Positions 34,345-42,840 of a stretch of 64,000 nt of DNA are shown here, one piece after another. Source of the stretch: Halobacteriales archaeon QS_9_68_17 (lineage in GTDB: Archaea; Halobacteriota; Halobacteria; Halobacteriales; Natronoarchaeaceae); assembly GCA_003023565.1 (NCBI GenBank), contig PXSA01000007.1, positions 24,391 to 88,390 on the forward strand, read 5' to 3'. Position 1 is the first letter of the stretch. Each line of letters opens with the position of its first letter. Both the position numbers and the translations under genes were made by a program. The notes beneath the pieces are model-generated. The model had not been told where the DNA came from. It made no database searches and was given only the letters and a program-made list of their open reading frames with translations.

Positions 34345-35484
34345 ATGCACGTCTGTTTCGTCTTTCACCACCACTATCCAGCCGATTTCTCCACAGCCCT
34401 CCTCGAATACAGCCGCGAACTGGCGGAGTTAGGTCACGAGGTGACCGTTATCGCCGGCCGCGAGGAGACGAATACTCTGAAACGAGAAACGATCGATGGA
34501 GTGTCCGTCCATCGGATACTGACCGATCTATCTACGAGCGTCTCGATAGAGCCGACGCTATTCGGTTATAAGGCCATGCGGAAAGCGGAGCAGATTCACT
34601 CGGAATCACCAATCGATATTTTCCATCTTCGGTCTTTTCCAAATCTCGGTCTTATCCTCGATAGGTTTCCGTGGATGGATCTTCCCGAGGCTACTGTCTC
34701 GGATGTCCGAGGCACTGCGGTCAGTAACTCCGTCTTCGAGTGGGTGTCCCGTATCGGAATCCGGATACAGGACCTTTTCGTCGACGAGACGCTGGTCATT
34801 GATAAACACGTCGCCCGGCGTATCTTCGTGGATGCGTCCTCTGTAACGATCCTACCGCTGGGTGTGGACTTCGATAAGTTCGTTCCGGGGCAGAACGTCG
34901 AACTGCGCAAACGGTGGGGTTTGGACGACCGGTGTGTCGTGGGATACACAGGACATCTCCACCCCTCGCGTGAACTCGAACGATTCATCCGGGCATTCGA
35001 TCAGGCCAACGAGGAGCGGCCGGAATTAGCCCTGGCGGTAGTCGGCGGTGGCGAGGCCCGTCCTGCATTAGAACGACACGTCGCCGATGTCGGGGTAGAG
35101 GACGATGTCGTGTTTACCGGATCGGTCCCGTTCGAGGAAATGCCGTCTTATCTGCAGGCGTTCGACGTGGGGTGCGCGTACATCCCGGACAAACCGCAGT
35201 ACCGAAATCAACCGCCGCTCAAAACGGTCGAGTACCTTGCGGCGACTCTTCCAGTATTAGCCACTGATACACCGGGTAACAGGCGGTTCGCGACGACGGA
35301 GAATTCACTGCTAGTTAGCGACCGGATACCGGAGTATCGAGACGGACTGCTCCGTCTATCGAACGACGAGACGCTTCGTCGTACGCTCTCGAAGCGGGCC
35401 AGGGAGTCTGTTTCCGACTTCAATTACGCTACGATAACTGAGAACAAACTCCTGCAAGCATATCAGAATATCGTCAGCAACTAA
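34345..35484 (+). CDS. GT4 family glycosyltransferase
   Basis: This 379-residue GT-B enzyme starts MHVCFVFHHHYPADFSTALL. The N-domain has a helix-rich acceptor region; the C-domain has VVGYTGHLHPSRELERFIRA, LALAVVGGGEARPALE, VVFTGSVPFEEMPSYLQAFD and the EYLAATLPVLATDTPGN nucleotide-sugar region. The donor sugar cannot be read from sequence. It opens the glycan island. Codon use here is visibly less GC-biased than in the preceding genes. A TATA-like CTTATATGAG lies about 45 bases upstream, suggesting a leadered transcript covering the next genes. Confidence 0.88.
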   Translation: MHVCFVFHHHYPADFSTALLEYSRELAELGHEVTVIAGREETNTLKRETIDGVSVHRILTDLSTSVSIEPTLFGYKAMRKAEQIHSESPIDIFHLRSFPNLGLILDRFPWMDLPEATVSDVRGTAVSNSVFEWVSRIGIRIQDLFVDETLVIDKHVARRIFVDASSVTILPLGVDFDKFVPGQNVELRKRWGLDDRCVVGYTGHLHPSRELERFIRAFDQANEERPELALAVVGGGEARPALERHVADVGVEDDVVFTGSVPFEEMPSYLQAFDVGCAYIPDKPQYRNQPPLKTVEYLAATLPVLATDTPGNRRFATTENSLLVSDRIPEYRDGLLRLSNDETLRRTLSKRARESVSDFNYATITENKLLQAYQNIVSN

Positions 35485-35527
35485 CAACAAGAAAGAACTT
35501 ATACACCGAACTCGGATAGTCGCGCCA

Positions 35528-36655
35528 ATGGCAGATTCGAAGGTCCTCGTTGATTCTATTCCGGAAAAGACCTGTATCGTCGTCGGTACTCGCCCCGGAA
35601 TTATCAAGATGAGTCCACTTATTGATGAGTTGAATCGTCGCGACGTGGAGTCGTTCACGATCCATGCCGGACAGCACTACTCCTACGAACTCGACGGAAA
35701 GATGTTCGAGGACCTCGGTCTCGATAAGCCGAAATACAAACTTGACGAAGTGCGGGAGAAAGAGTTCCACGGCGAACAGACCGCTGCGATGCTCGAGGGA
35801 ATCGAACGCGCACTCCTCAAGGAAAACCCCGAGAACGTGCTAGTATGTGGTGACGCAAACTTCAATCTGGCCGGTGCCTTGGCCGCACGAAAACTACGTC
35901 TTACGCTCGGTCACGTCGAGGCGGGCCTCCGAAGTGACGACTGGCGGATGCCGGAAGAACACAACAGGGTGATGATAGATCACATCTCGGATCACCTGTT
36001 CTGCCCGACTCCACAAACGAAACAGAACGCCGTCGAGGACAACGTGAAAGGCGAGATTCACGTTACGGGGAATACCATCGTCGATGCAGTGAAGCGGAAC
36101 GTCCCCATCGCTCACGATCGAAGTAACATTCTGAATGAGTTAGATGTCCCTCCCGAGGAGTATATCGTTTTTACCGCTCACCGCGAGGAGAACGTAGACG
36201 ATCCCGAAGTACTGAGCGATTTAATCGCGGTGATCGACAACGCGATCCGCGAATTCGAGACTCCGGTAGTGTATCCGATTCACCCGCGGACGGAGAAACG
36301 GCTTGAACAGTTCGATCTCGACGAAGAGATCAACGCCATCGAAGGACTTCGACTTATTGACCCCATCGGATACCTCGACTTCCTTCAGTTGCTCTCTAAC
36401 GCGCGGTTAGTTCTCACGGATAGCGGCGGCATACAGGAGGAATCGTGTATCACCGGAGTACCGTGCGTAACGCTTCGTGAAAACACCGAACGACCCGAAA
36501 CGGTGAATGTGGGTGCGAATACTGTCGCCGGCACAGATCCCGATGAAGTAGTTGAAAGAGCACTCGAGATGGATTCCAGAGAGCCGGAGTGGGAGAACCC
36601 CTTCGGCAATGGAACGGCAGCGGACAAGACAATCGATGCCATCCTCGGGCACTGA
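35528..36655 (+). CDS. wecB: UDP-N-acetylglucosamine 2-epimerase (non-hydrolysing)
   Basis: It interconverts UDP-GlcNAc and UDP-ManNAc, supplying an aminosugar donor for the glycan. The 375 residues include the N-terminal VVGTRPGIIKMSPLI, HAGQHYSYELDGKMF, GDANFNLAGALAARK, HVEAGLRSDD, PEEHNRVMIDHISDHLF, TAHREENVDD and TDSGGIQEESCITGVP with TLRENTERPET. The residue after GTRP is Gly instead of the usual Glu; the recognised catalytic acids and His appear present. It lies between two glycosyltransferases on the same strand, with short gaps. Confidence 0.93.
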   Translation: MADSKVLVDSIPEKTCIVVGTRPGIIKMSPLIDELNRRDVESFTIHAGQHYSYELDGKMFEDLGLDKPKYKLDEVREKEFHGEQTAAMLEGIERALLKENPENVLVCGDANFNLAGALAARKLRLTLGHVEAGLRSDDWRMPEEHNRVMIDHISDHLFCPTPQTKQNAVEDNVKGEIHVTGNTIVDAVKRNVPIAHDRSNILNELDVPPEEYIVFTAHREENVDDPEVLSDLIAVIDNAIREFETPVVYPIHPRTEKRLEQFDLDEEINAIEGLRLIDPIGYLDFLQLLSNARLVLTDSGGIQEESCITGVPCVTLRENTERPETVNVGANTVAGTDPDEVVERALEMDSREPEWENPFGNGTAADKTIDAILGH

Positions 36656-36700
36656 ACCAAGCCGAAAGATAGTCACATAAAGGGTGAAAACACACGATAA

Positions 36701-37867
36701 ATGACCGTTGCGAGTATTCTCTTACCCTATCTGGGTCGGTGGAACCAGTTCCGGAAATCGCGGTTCCATCAGATATCGGAACGACTGGCGCAGGAGGGTT
36801 TCACCGTTCACGTCGTCCAGGCACCGTCCTTGGAGTCGGAAGAAGTCACGTTCAAAACGAGAGATATCGAGACTCCGGAGGGGATCGTCCTTCACGACGC
36901 GGAGCTGTCTGACGCCGTCTGGCGGAGTCGATACGCGAATAAGGTGATAAAGAAGGGCTACTACGGGATCGGTGTCCGGTCCCAAGCAAAGCGGCTAATT
37001 CATGAACACGACATCGATGTTCTCTGGTTGTACAACCTCCCTCATTTCCCCTTGACTACTATCCATTCTATACCGATCATTTTCGACTACGTCGACGATT
37101 ACGTCGCCATGTTGAACAGCGAACTCCCCGTGTTAGACAGTGATCCCATCCGACGGGCAGAATACTTCGCCTTCGCGCGACTTCTCCGACGGGTGGATGT
37201 CGTCACCGTCATCTCCCACGAGTTGAAGCGAAAGGTCAAACAGATGGTCGGATCGTCGGTTCCGTGCACGGTGATCCCCAATGGGGTCGATACGGACGTC
37301 TTTCCGGTGGATGAAGCCACTGAGCCGACACTCGAGGGCGGGCCGACCGTCGGATTCGTCGGTTCGTTCGAATACTTCATCGACTTCGACCTGATTCTGG
37401 ACACCGCGGAGCGGATGCCCGAAGTTTCGTTTCTTCTGGTCGGAGACGGACGGGAGTTCGAACACGTTGCCGCGGAAAAACACCGCCGTGGGCTGGATAA
37501 CGTCGATCTAACAGGTCTCGTCGAGAGCGATGAGGTACCGGAGTACATACAGAGAATGGACGTCTGTCTCAATACGTTCAAACGGGTGCCAGTCGCACAC
37601 TCCGCCGTACCGTTGAAACTGTTTGAATACTTGTCACTCAAACGCCCGGTCACCAGTACGAGAATTCGAGAAGTCCAGACGATCGACGACGGTTACCTGT
37701 GGTACGCTGACACTCCCGATGAACTCCAATCCGAGATCGAAAGGGTACTCCAGAACTACGACGCGGCGATCGAGGAGGCTGAACGGGCGCAAACGCTGAT
37801 CCGCGAGACGTACAATTGGGACACTATTGGCGAGATGTATTCGGACACGCTTCAGCGACTGCTGTAA
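36701..37867 (+). CDS. GT4-like glycosyltransferase
   Basis: This 388-residue GT-B protein begins MTVASILLPYLGRWNQFRKS. It has an IDVLWLYNLPHFPL segment and FDYVDDYVAM in the acceptor domain, then CTVIPNGVDTDVFPVDE, TVGFVGSFEYFIDFDLILD, VSFLLVGDGREFE, VDLTGLVESDEVPEYIQRMD and KLFEYLSLKRPVTSTR for donor binding. The specificity is unknown. It is third in the plus-strand set and convergent with the next glycosyltransferase. Confidence 0.88.
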   Translation: MTVASILLPYLGRWNQFRKSRFHQISERLAQEGFTVHVVQAPSLESEEVTFKTRDIETPEGIVLHDAELSDAVWRSRYANKVIKKGYYGIGVRSQAKRLIHEHDIDVLWLYNLPHFPLTTIHSIPIIFDYVDDYVAMLNSELPVLDSDPIRRAEYFAFARLLRRVDVVTVISHELKRKVKQMVGSSVPCTVIPNGVDTDVFPVDEATEPTLEGGPTVGFVGSFEYFIDFDLILDTAERMPEVSFLLVGDGREFEHVAAEKHRRGLDNVDLTGLVESDEVPEYIQRMDVCLNTFKRVPVAHSAVPLKLFEYLSLKRPVTSTRIREVQTIDDGYLWYADTPDELQSEIERVLQNYDAAIEEAERAQTLIRETYNWDTIGEMYSDTLQRLL

Positions 37868-37902
37868 CTGATACGGAGTTCGGTGAAAACCGCTTGACGT
37901 TG

Positions 37903-39060
37903 CTATTCGGTGACTGACCTGATCCGCCGGAGCAGTTCGTCGTTAATCTCTCCCCAGGTGTACGCACCCGCTTCTTTCCGTGCGTTCGATGTGATCCGTC
38001 TACGAACCTCTTCGTTGCGTGCCAGAGTGTCGATAGCCTTCATCACGGCTTCTGTAGATCCGGATTCGACCAGTATTCCGGACTCACCATCCGTCAGTAT
38101 CTGTTCCGTGCCGTTCGTCCGCGTACAAATCGTCGGGATGCCTGCGGCCAGATACTCGAACACCTTTATGGGGTATGCATAATTGTAGTTTCGAACTTCG
38201 ATAGACAGTAGACAGAGTCCGATATCGGCGTTCGATAGTCGCTCCATCGCCCGTTCGTGCTCGACGTACCCGGTCGTTATCACTTTGTGTCGCCGATTCT
38301 CGGCTTCTCGATCCCATCGGTCGATCACGGAGGACGTTTTCGAATCCACGTTGCCGATGAGTTCGACGGACAGTAAAGGACAGTCCGACGGTAAAGACTG
38401 CAAGGCTTCTAACAGCGTTTCGATCCCGCGTTCTAGCGTCACTGGTCCAATGTACACTAAGCGTAACGGCTCCGTGTCTGCTTGCGATGACGATCGCGGC
38501 ACGATTTTGGGATCCACGCCGTTAGTCGTCGTCCAGACGTTGGCGGCGTCAGGGGCGACGCCGTATTCGGAGAGCAATTCAGGGGCGAGCGCAAAGACAA
38601 TCAAATCGGCCTCTCCGAGCCTTCGCTTCGCAAATGAAAACACCACTCGATTATACGTCTTGGCGATGCGTCGCATGATCGATTCGCTTCGATCGAGGCT
38701 AACCCCGAGTTGGGGGTCGTCCCAGATATCTGCTATCCAGACGAATCCGAGCAACTGGAGAAAGGCCCCCGCTGCGAGCGTCTGGGGCGAGTGAGTGGTG
38801 TGAACGTACCTTACTTTGTTGGACCGACGTAATGCGAATACGTACGCGATGATGAAAACCGGATACAGTAGCCGTTGGACAGGTCCATTTCCTACCGATA
38901 TCGTCTTCTCGCTCTCGGCGGCGACTTCCTCGCAAACCTTTCTTCGGGACAGAATATACGTGTCGAAGCTGTCACAGATGGCACTGCTGCGCTGGAACTG
39001 TGCCGTGTTGCGGGCACACTTTATATGTTGACAGGCAAATATGACGACTTCGTCGGTCAC
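37903..39060 (-). CDS. GT4-like glycosyltransferase
   Basis: This 385-residue protein starts MTDEVVIFACQHIKCARNTA. It has a short hydrophobic stretch (LLYPVFIIAYVFAL) and WIADIWDDPQLGVSLDRS in the N-domain. The C-domain has WTTTNGVDPKIVP, LRLVYIGPVTLERGIETLLE, KVITTGYVEHERAMERLSNA and KVFEYLAAGIPTICTRTNGT. The hydrophobic patch suggests membrane association, as expected for enzymes building lipid-linked sugars. It is on the opposite strand to its neighbours, so separately transcribed. Confidence 0.87.
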   Translation of the reverse strand: MTDEVVIFACQHIKCARNTAQFQRSSAICDSFDTYILSRRKVCEEVAAESEKTISVGNGPVQRLLYPVFIIAYVFALRRSNKVRYVHTTHSPQTLAAGAFLQLLGFVWIADIWDDPQLGVSLDRSESIMRRIAKTYNRVVFSFAKRRLGEADLIVFALAPELLSEYGVAPDAANVWTTTNGVDPKIVPRSSSQADTEPLRLVYIGPVTLERGIETLLEALQSLPSDCPLLSVELIGNVDSKTSSVIDRWDREAENRRHKVITTGYVEHERAMERLSNADIGLCLLSIEVRNYNYAYPIKVFEYLAAGIPTICTRTNGTEQILTDGESGILVESGSTEAVMKAIDTLARNEEVRRRITSNARKEAGAYTWGEINDELLRRIRSVTE

Positions 39061-39151
39061 GAGTTCAGCGTGACCAACGTATCCTGAAATAGGTTCCTGT
39101 TAGCCGGAGATCGCAGAGTTATTATCGCTGATCAACCTTACGCGGGACAAG

Positions 39152-40063
39152 ATGTATTCTCTCTCGGACGTTCGGAAAGGGGTCCGCAATCCTTCCCTGT
39201 TGTATTCGGAGGTCCTCAGGCCTCCACTTCGTCTGTATACACAGGTTCAACGGAATATCCTCGGTAACACGGGTATCTCCGTGATGGACGAAAATTGGGA
39301 CAATCTGATCATTCTCGATGGCTGTCGATACGACACGTTCGTACGGCATAACACTCTTAAAGGCGAGTTGAAACGCGTGACATCTAGAGGATCCAGTACC
39401 CCGGAATTCATCTACAACAACCTCGCTGACCGAACCTTCCCCGAGACGGTCTACGTCTCAGCAAATCCACAAATCGTCCGCCAAGGAGTCGCTGACAATT
39501 TCCATCACGACGTACAACTCTGGCGTGACGAATGGGATAACGAACTGAAAACTGTCCGTCCCGAGACGGTCGTTGAACGTGCACTTGATATTTACCACGA
39601 ATACCCGGACAAACGTATCGTCGTACACTTCATGCAGCCGCATTATCCGTTTATCGGCCCTGAGGGCAAACAGATAGAACAACGCGGCATTGACGACGAC
39701 GACGATACGGACACTCTTCGGATCTGGGATCAACTCCGACACCGACAGATCGACACGGCTACTGTCCGCCGTGCATACGAAGAAAACCTCAAAGTGACAC
39801 TTCCGTTTGTTGAACAACTCGTTCAGTCCTTATCCGGCAGATCCGTCGTAACGGGTGATCACGGTAACAGCTTCGGTCGCTTCGGCGTCTACGGTCATCC
39901 ACACCGTCTCTATCTTGAAGATCTGGTCGCCGTCCCCTGGCTCACGCCTTCTGGGGATGAAAGCCGGGAGATAACCGCGGGAGACATCGAACAGCAGCAA
40001 AACGAGCGTCTCAAAGATCAGGTTTCAGACCGCCTCTCTCATCTCGGATATCTCCAAGAGTAA
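39152..40063 (+). CDS. alkaline phosphatase superfamily (sulfatase-like) protein
   Basis: This 303-residue protein has NLIILDGCRYDTFV as the first metal-binding strand, a TSRGSSTPEFIYNNL nucleophile-like Ser/Thr region, HFMQPHYPFIGP, and VVTGDHGNSFGRFGVYGHPH with the paired Asp-His and His ligands. Such short haloarchaeal sulfatase-like proteins occur in surface-glycan clusters and may add or remove sulfate or phosphate groups; the substrate is not known. No signal peptide is visible, so it should act in the cytoplasm. It is followed after one base by the flippase gene, hence an operon. Confidence 0.82.
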   Translation: MYSLSDVRKGVRNPSLLYSEVLRPPLRLYTQVQRNILGNTGISVMDENWDNLIILDGCRYDTFVRHNTLKGELKRVTSRGSSTPEFIYNNLADRTFPETVYVSANPQIVRQGVADNFHHDVQLWRDEWDNELKTVRPETVVERALDIYHEYPDKRIVVHFMQPHYPFIGPEGKQIEQRGIDDDDDTDTLRIWDQLRHRQIDTATVRRAYEENLKVTLPFVEQLVQSLSGRSVVTGDHGNSFGRFGVYGHPHRLYLEDLVAVPWLTPSGDESREITAGDIEQQQNERLKDQVSDRLSHLGYLQE

Positions 40064-40064
40064 T

Positions 40065-41603
40065 ATGGGCGGCAGTAAATTCGGCCGACTTGCGGGCAGT
40101 GCCGCGTTCATTCTCTTCGGCACTGTCGTTAGCATGGGTTTAAGCTTCGGTATTCGAGTCGTTCTCGCCCGGTTACTAGGTTCTGACGGATACGGCGTCG
40201 TCGTCCTTGGATTCACCGTGGCAACTCTGGTTGCGATCGTCGCGAAAAGCGGACTGCCACGCGGTGTCGCCCGAGAACTCCCGCGCCGCGAGAGCGAGAG
40301 CGAGCGACGTGACGTCGCCCTATCTGGACTGACGCTAGGACTATGTCTTGGGTCTGGGCTCGGTGTCTTACTGTACGCATTTTCGCCGCTTATCACGACA
40401 CGAGTGTTCGACGATCAACGGCTTACGTTCGTCCTCCAGGCGTTTTCTTTCATAGTTCCGTTTATCGTGATCCGGTCTATCGCCGTCAGCATTTTTCGTG
40501 GATACAACCGGACTGGAGAGCGAGTACTTCTCAACAATTTCCTCGCTCCGGTCGCACGGTTTGTTCTCATTGTTAGTGCCGTCGCGCTCGGATACGAAGT
40601 CGGCGGTGCAGCCGTGGCCTGGGTCATAGGTGCTGGCATCACGGCGATCGCAGCGCTCGTTCTCCTTCACCGACGAATCGGGGTCTTCGTTCGAGACGGA
40701 TACGAACCCCAGCATCGATCTCTCCTCGCTTTTTCGCTCCCGCTGATGCTCTCGGCCGCGATCTGGAACGTTGTCCAGCAGGCGGACAACCTCCTATTAG
40801 GATACTTCTCGACGGCCTCGATCGTCGGTCAGTACGATATTGCGTTTACTCTGGCCAAATTGCTGCTCGCGGTTATCACTGCCTTCGGGTTTCTTTTCAT
40901 GCCGATTTTCTCCGAACTACACGCTGAGGAAAACGCTGAGGCGATGAACCGCTTCTACAATGTGACCGCAAAGTGGGCCGCTTCTCTCGCTTTTCCGCTG
41001 TACCTCGTTGCGCTGCTCTTTCCCGCGACGATCCTATCAACCGCGTTTGGTCCGGAGTACGCGTCTGCAGACGGGGTTCTACGGATAATCAGCACGGGGT
41101 TTTTCTTTCATATTCTCTCGGGGCTCTCCGGGAACGCGCTTATCGCGATCGGACGAACGCGGACGATACTTTTATGTAATCTCGCGATCGTAGCGCTTAA
41201 TACCTCGCTTAACGTCGCTTTGATTCCCGCGTACGGTATTGAGGGAGCCGCTATTGCGTCTGCGATCTCCTATTCCGGCCTAAACCTGCTGTACATCAGG
41301 ACCCTTCGCAAGTATGACGTGTTCCCCTTCTCTCTTCCGACACTAGCGCCTCTCGGAATTACTGGGGTCCTCGTTCTCCTACCGTGGTTGATTTTGCGTC
41401 CAGAAGTCATCGGTGAGCCATTGGGCGTAGTACTGTTCATTGCGTTGACTGCGGTGATCTATCTCCCAGTGTACGTACTATCTGGTGGGGTACAGCGAGC
41501 AGATGTTGAGGTACTAGTGGATGTTGAAAATAGCGTTGGACGGCGATTTCCGCGCATGAAACGGCTGCTCGTCACTGCAAGTGAACGGGGTTATTCGAGA
41601 TAA
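40065..41603 (+). CDS. polysaccharide/oligosaccharide flippase (MOP superfamily)
   Basis: This 512-residue polytopic protein has about 14 hydrophobic segments. It begins GRLAGSAAFILFGTVVSMGL and has GIRVVLARLLGSDGYGVVVL, the classic Wzx/RfbX N-terminus, and QQADNLLLGYFSTASIVGQY opening the second half. It would flip lipid-linked glycan across the membrane. It starts one base after the sulfatase-like gene and its last codons overlap the convergent broken sulfatase gene by 13 bases. Confidence 0.92.
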   Translation: MGGSKFGRLAGSAAFILFGTVVSMGLSFGIRVVLARLLGSDGYGVVVLGFTVATLVAIVAKSGLPRGVARELPRRESESERRDVALSGLTLGLCLGSGLGVLLYAFSPLITTRVFDDQRLTFVLQAFSFIVPFIVIRSIAVSIFRGYNRTGERVLLNNFLAPVARFVLIVSAVALGYEVGGAAVAWVIGAGITAIAALVLLHRRIGVFVRDGYEPQHRSLLAFSLPLMLSAAIWNVVQQADNLLLGYFSTASIVGQYDIAFTLAKLLLAVITAFGFLFMPIFSELHAEENAEAMNRFYNVTAKWAASLAFPLYLVALLFPATILSTAFGPEYASADGVLRIISTGFFFHILSGLSGNALIAIGRTRTILLCNLAIVALNTSLNVALIPAYGIEGAAIASAISYSGLNLLYIRTLRKYDVFPFSLPTLAPLGITGVLVLLPWLILRPEVIGEPLGVVLFIALTAVIYLPVYVLSGGVQRADVEVLVDVENSVGRRFPRMKRLLVTASERGYSR

Positions 41604-42832
41604 CCGAGTTTTTCGAGCTGTTCCCGTGGTATCTGGTCTTCCCCGCAGCGCTCTCTTCCCTTGTTATATCGTTCGGGAAGTTCTGTCTTACCCTGTGCGA
41701 CGGTAAACCCAGGAGACCCATACTCGACGTATTTCGGGAGGTATGTCTTCAGGAGTCCGCTAGCCGACTGTACGCCGAACTGTGGCCGCGTAAACGAGGT
41801 GCCGTGTCCCGCGTGTAATTGAACGTACATTGCATAACCGAGTCGTCCGGATGTGGATCCCTGATGATACACTCGACCGCCTTCACTATCCCATACAGAA
41901 TTTGCTTTGTATTTCGTGAATTTGTGATCGATTTTACCTATGGTCGTCGTTTGCCAGACATCAGATCGAACACGCCCCTTGGGGGATGGAGTTTCGTTCC
42001 AGAGGTCCACTCCACTGACGTCAGGCGGTTGCTGCTTCTCACGTGCCCCGAAACACGTCGGTACGATGTCGATGCCGGATACCGTCTGTTCTATCGTTTC
42101 GCCCCCCGGTAGCCCCGAACCGGCGAACGTAAGTGGAACATCGACGAGTTCGGGTGTCATGGGACGTGCGTGTCCTATCGGACGGCCGCATTTCGCCTCT
42201 CCGGGAACTTCGCCATGGTCACTTACAAATATGAGAAGGGTTGACTCCAGTCGATCCGCATCCGCCAAAAACTCCGTGAGCGTAACGAACCGTTCTGCTG
42301 CCGTGTCGACACTTTGTTGATACAACTCCGTTATATATTCGAATGAACTTAATCTACGCTCGAATAAATCATATGCGGACTTACATTCGTCAAAGCTATA
42401 ACCGTACGGGAGATGTCCGCCTTTGTGATGTTCGACATATACGAAAGGCGGTTCTAATGCATCCAGCTTTTTCATACTCTTTACCTGAAGCATCCGTCGC
42501 GGTGGTTTCTGTTCGGGCTCTAAATCTGTCCATATCGTGTCTGCTCTGAACCCTACATCCTGATTACCGGATAGTAACAATGGCTTCCTATCGAGGCTGT
42601 CATTGAAATTCTATATCCCGTGGCCAGCTGGATATTGACCGGTGATGAGGCTTGGAAAGCTTGGAGCTGTAAATGTACTTGGGGCGATTGCTCGTGCGGT
42701 AACACTGAGTTCTCGTACGGCCGCTGGCAGCGACTCGAACTTCGTACTATCAGAGATAAATAATAAGATATTCTCGACGGAGTCGCTTTTTGCCACGGAT
42801 CGCAGCGGAAACATAGACGATGTAGTGGACAT
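41591..42832 (-). pseudogene. sulfatase-like gene with in-frame amber stop
   Basis: A single continuous frame of 414 codons is interrupted by TAG at 42611-42613. Before it lie NILLFISDSTKFESLP and FTAPSFPSLITGQYPAGHG (nucleophile region). After it lie NFNDSLDRKPLLLSGNQDVG, TIWTDLEPEQKPPRRML, VYVEHHKGGHLPYGY, IFVSDHGEVPGE and IGHARPMTPELVDVPL. The two halves are adjacent parts of one alkaline-phosphatase-superfamily protein, and no base is lost between them. The likely start is ATG 42830-42832, eight bases after the O-antigen ligase-like gene. A nonsense mutation is the simplest reading. The downstream half could start anew but would lack the first metal ligands. Confidence 0.8.
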
Positions 42833-42840
42833 CCTCAATA

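Noticed and set aside
42611..42613. TAG read as pyrrolysine in the sulfatase-like gene
   Set aside because: No pyrrolysine genes are visible, haloarchaea generally lack them, and the site is in a poorly conserved stretch. A nonsense mutation is simpler.
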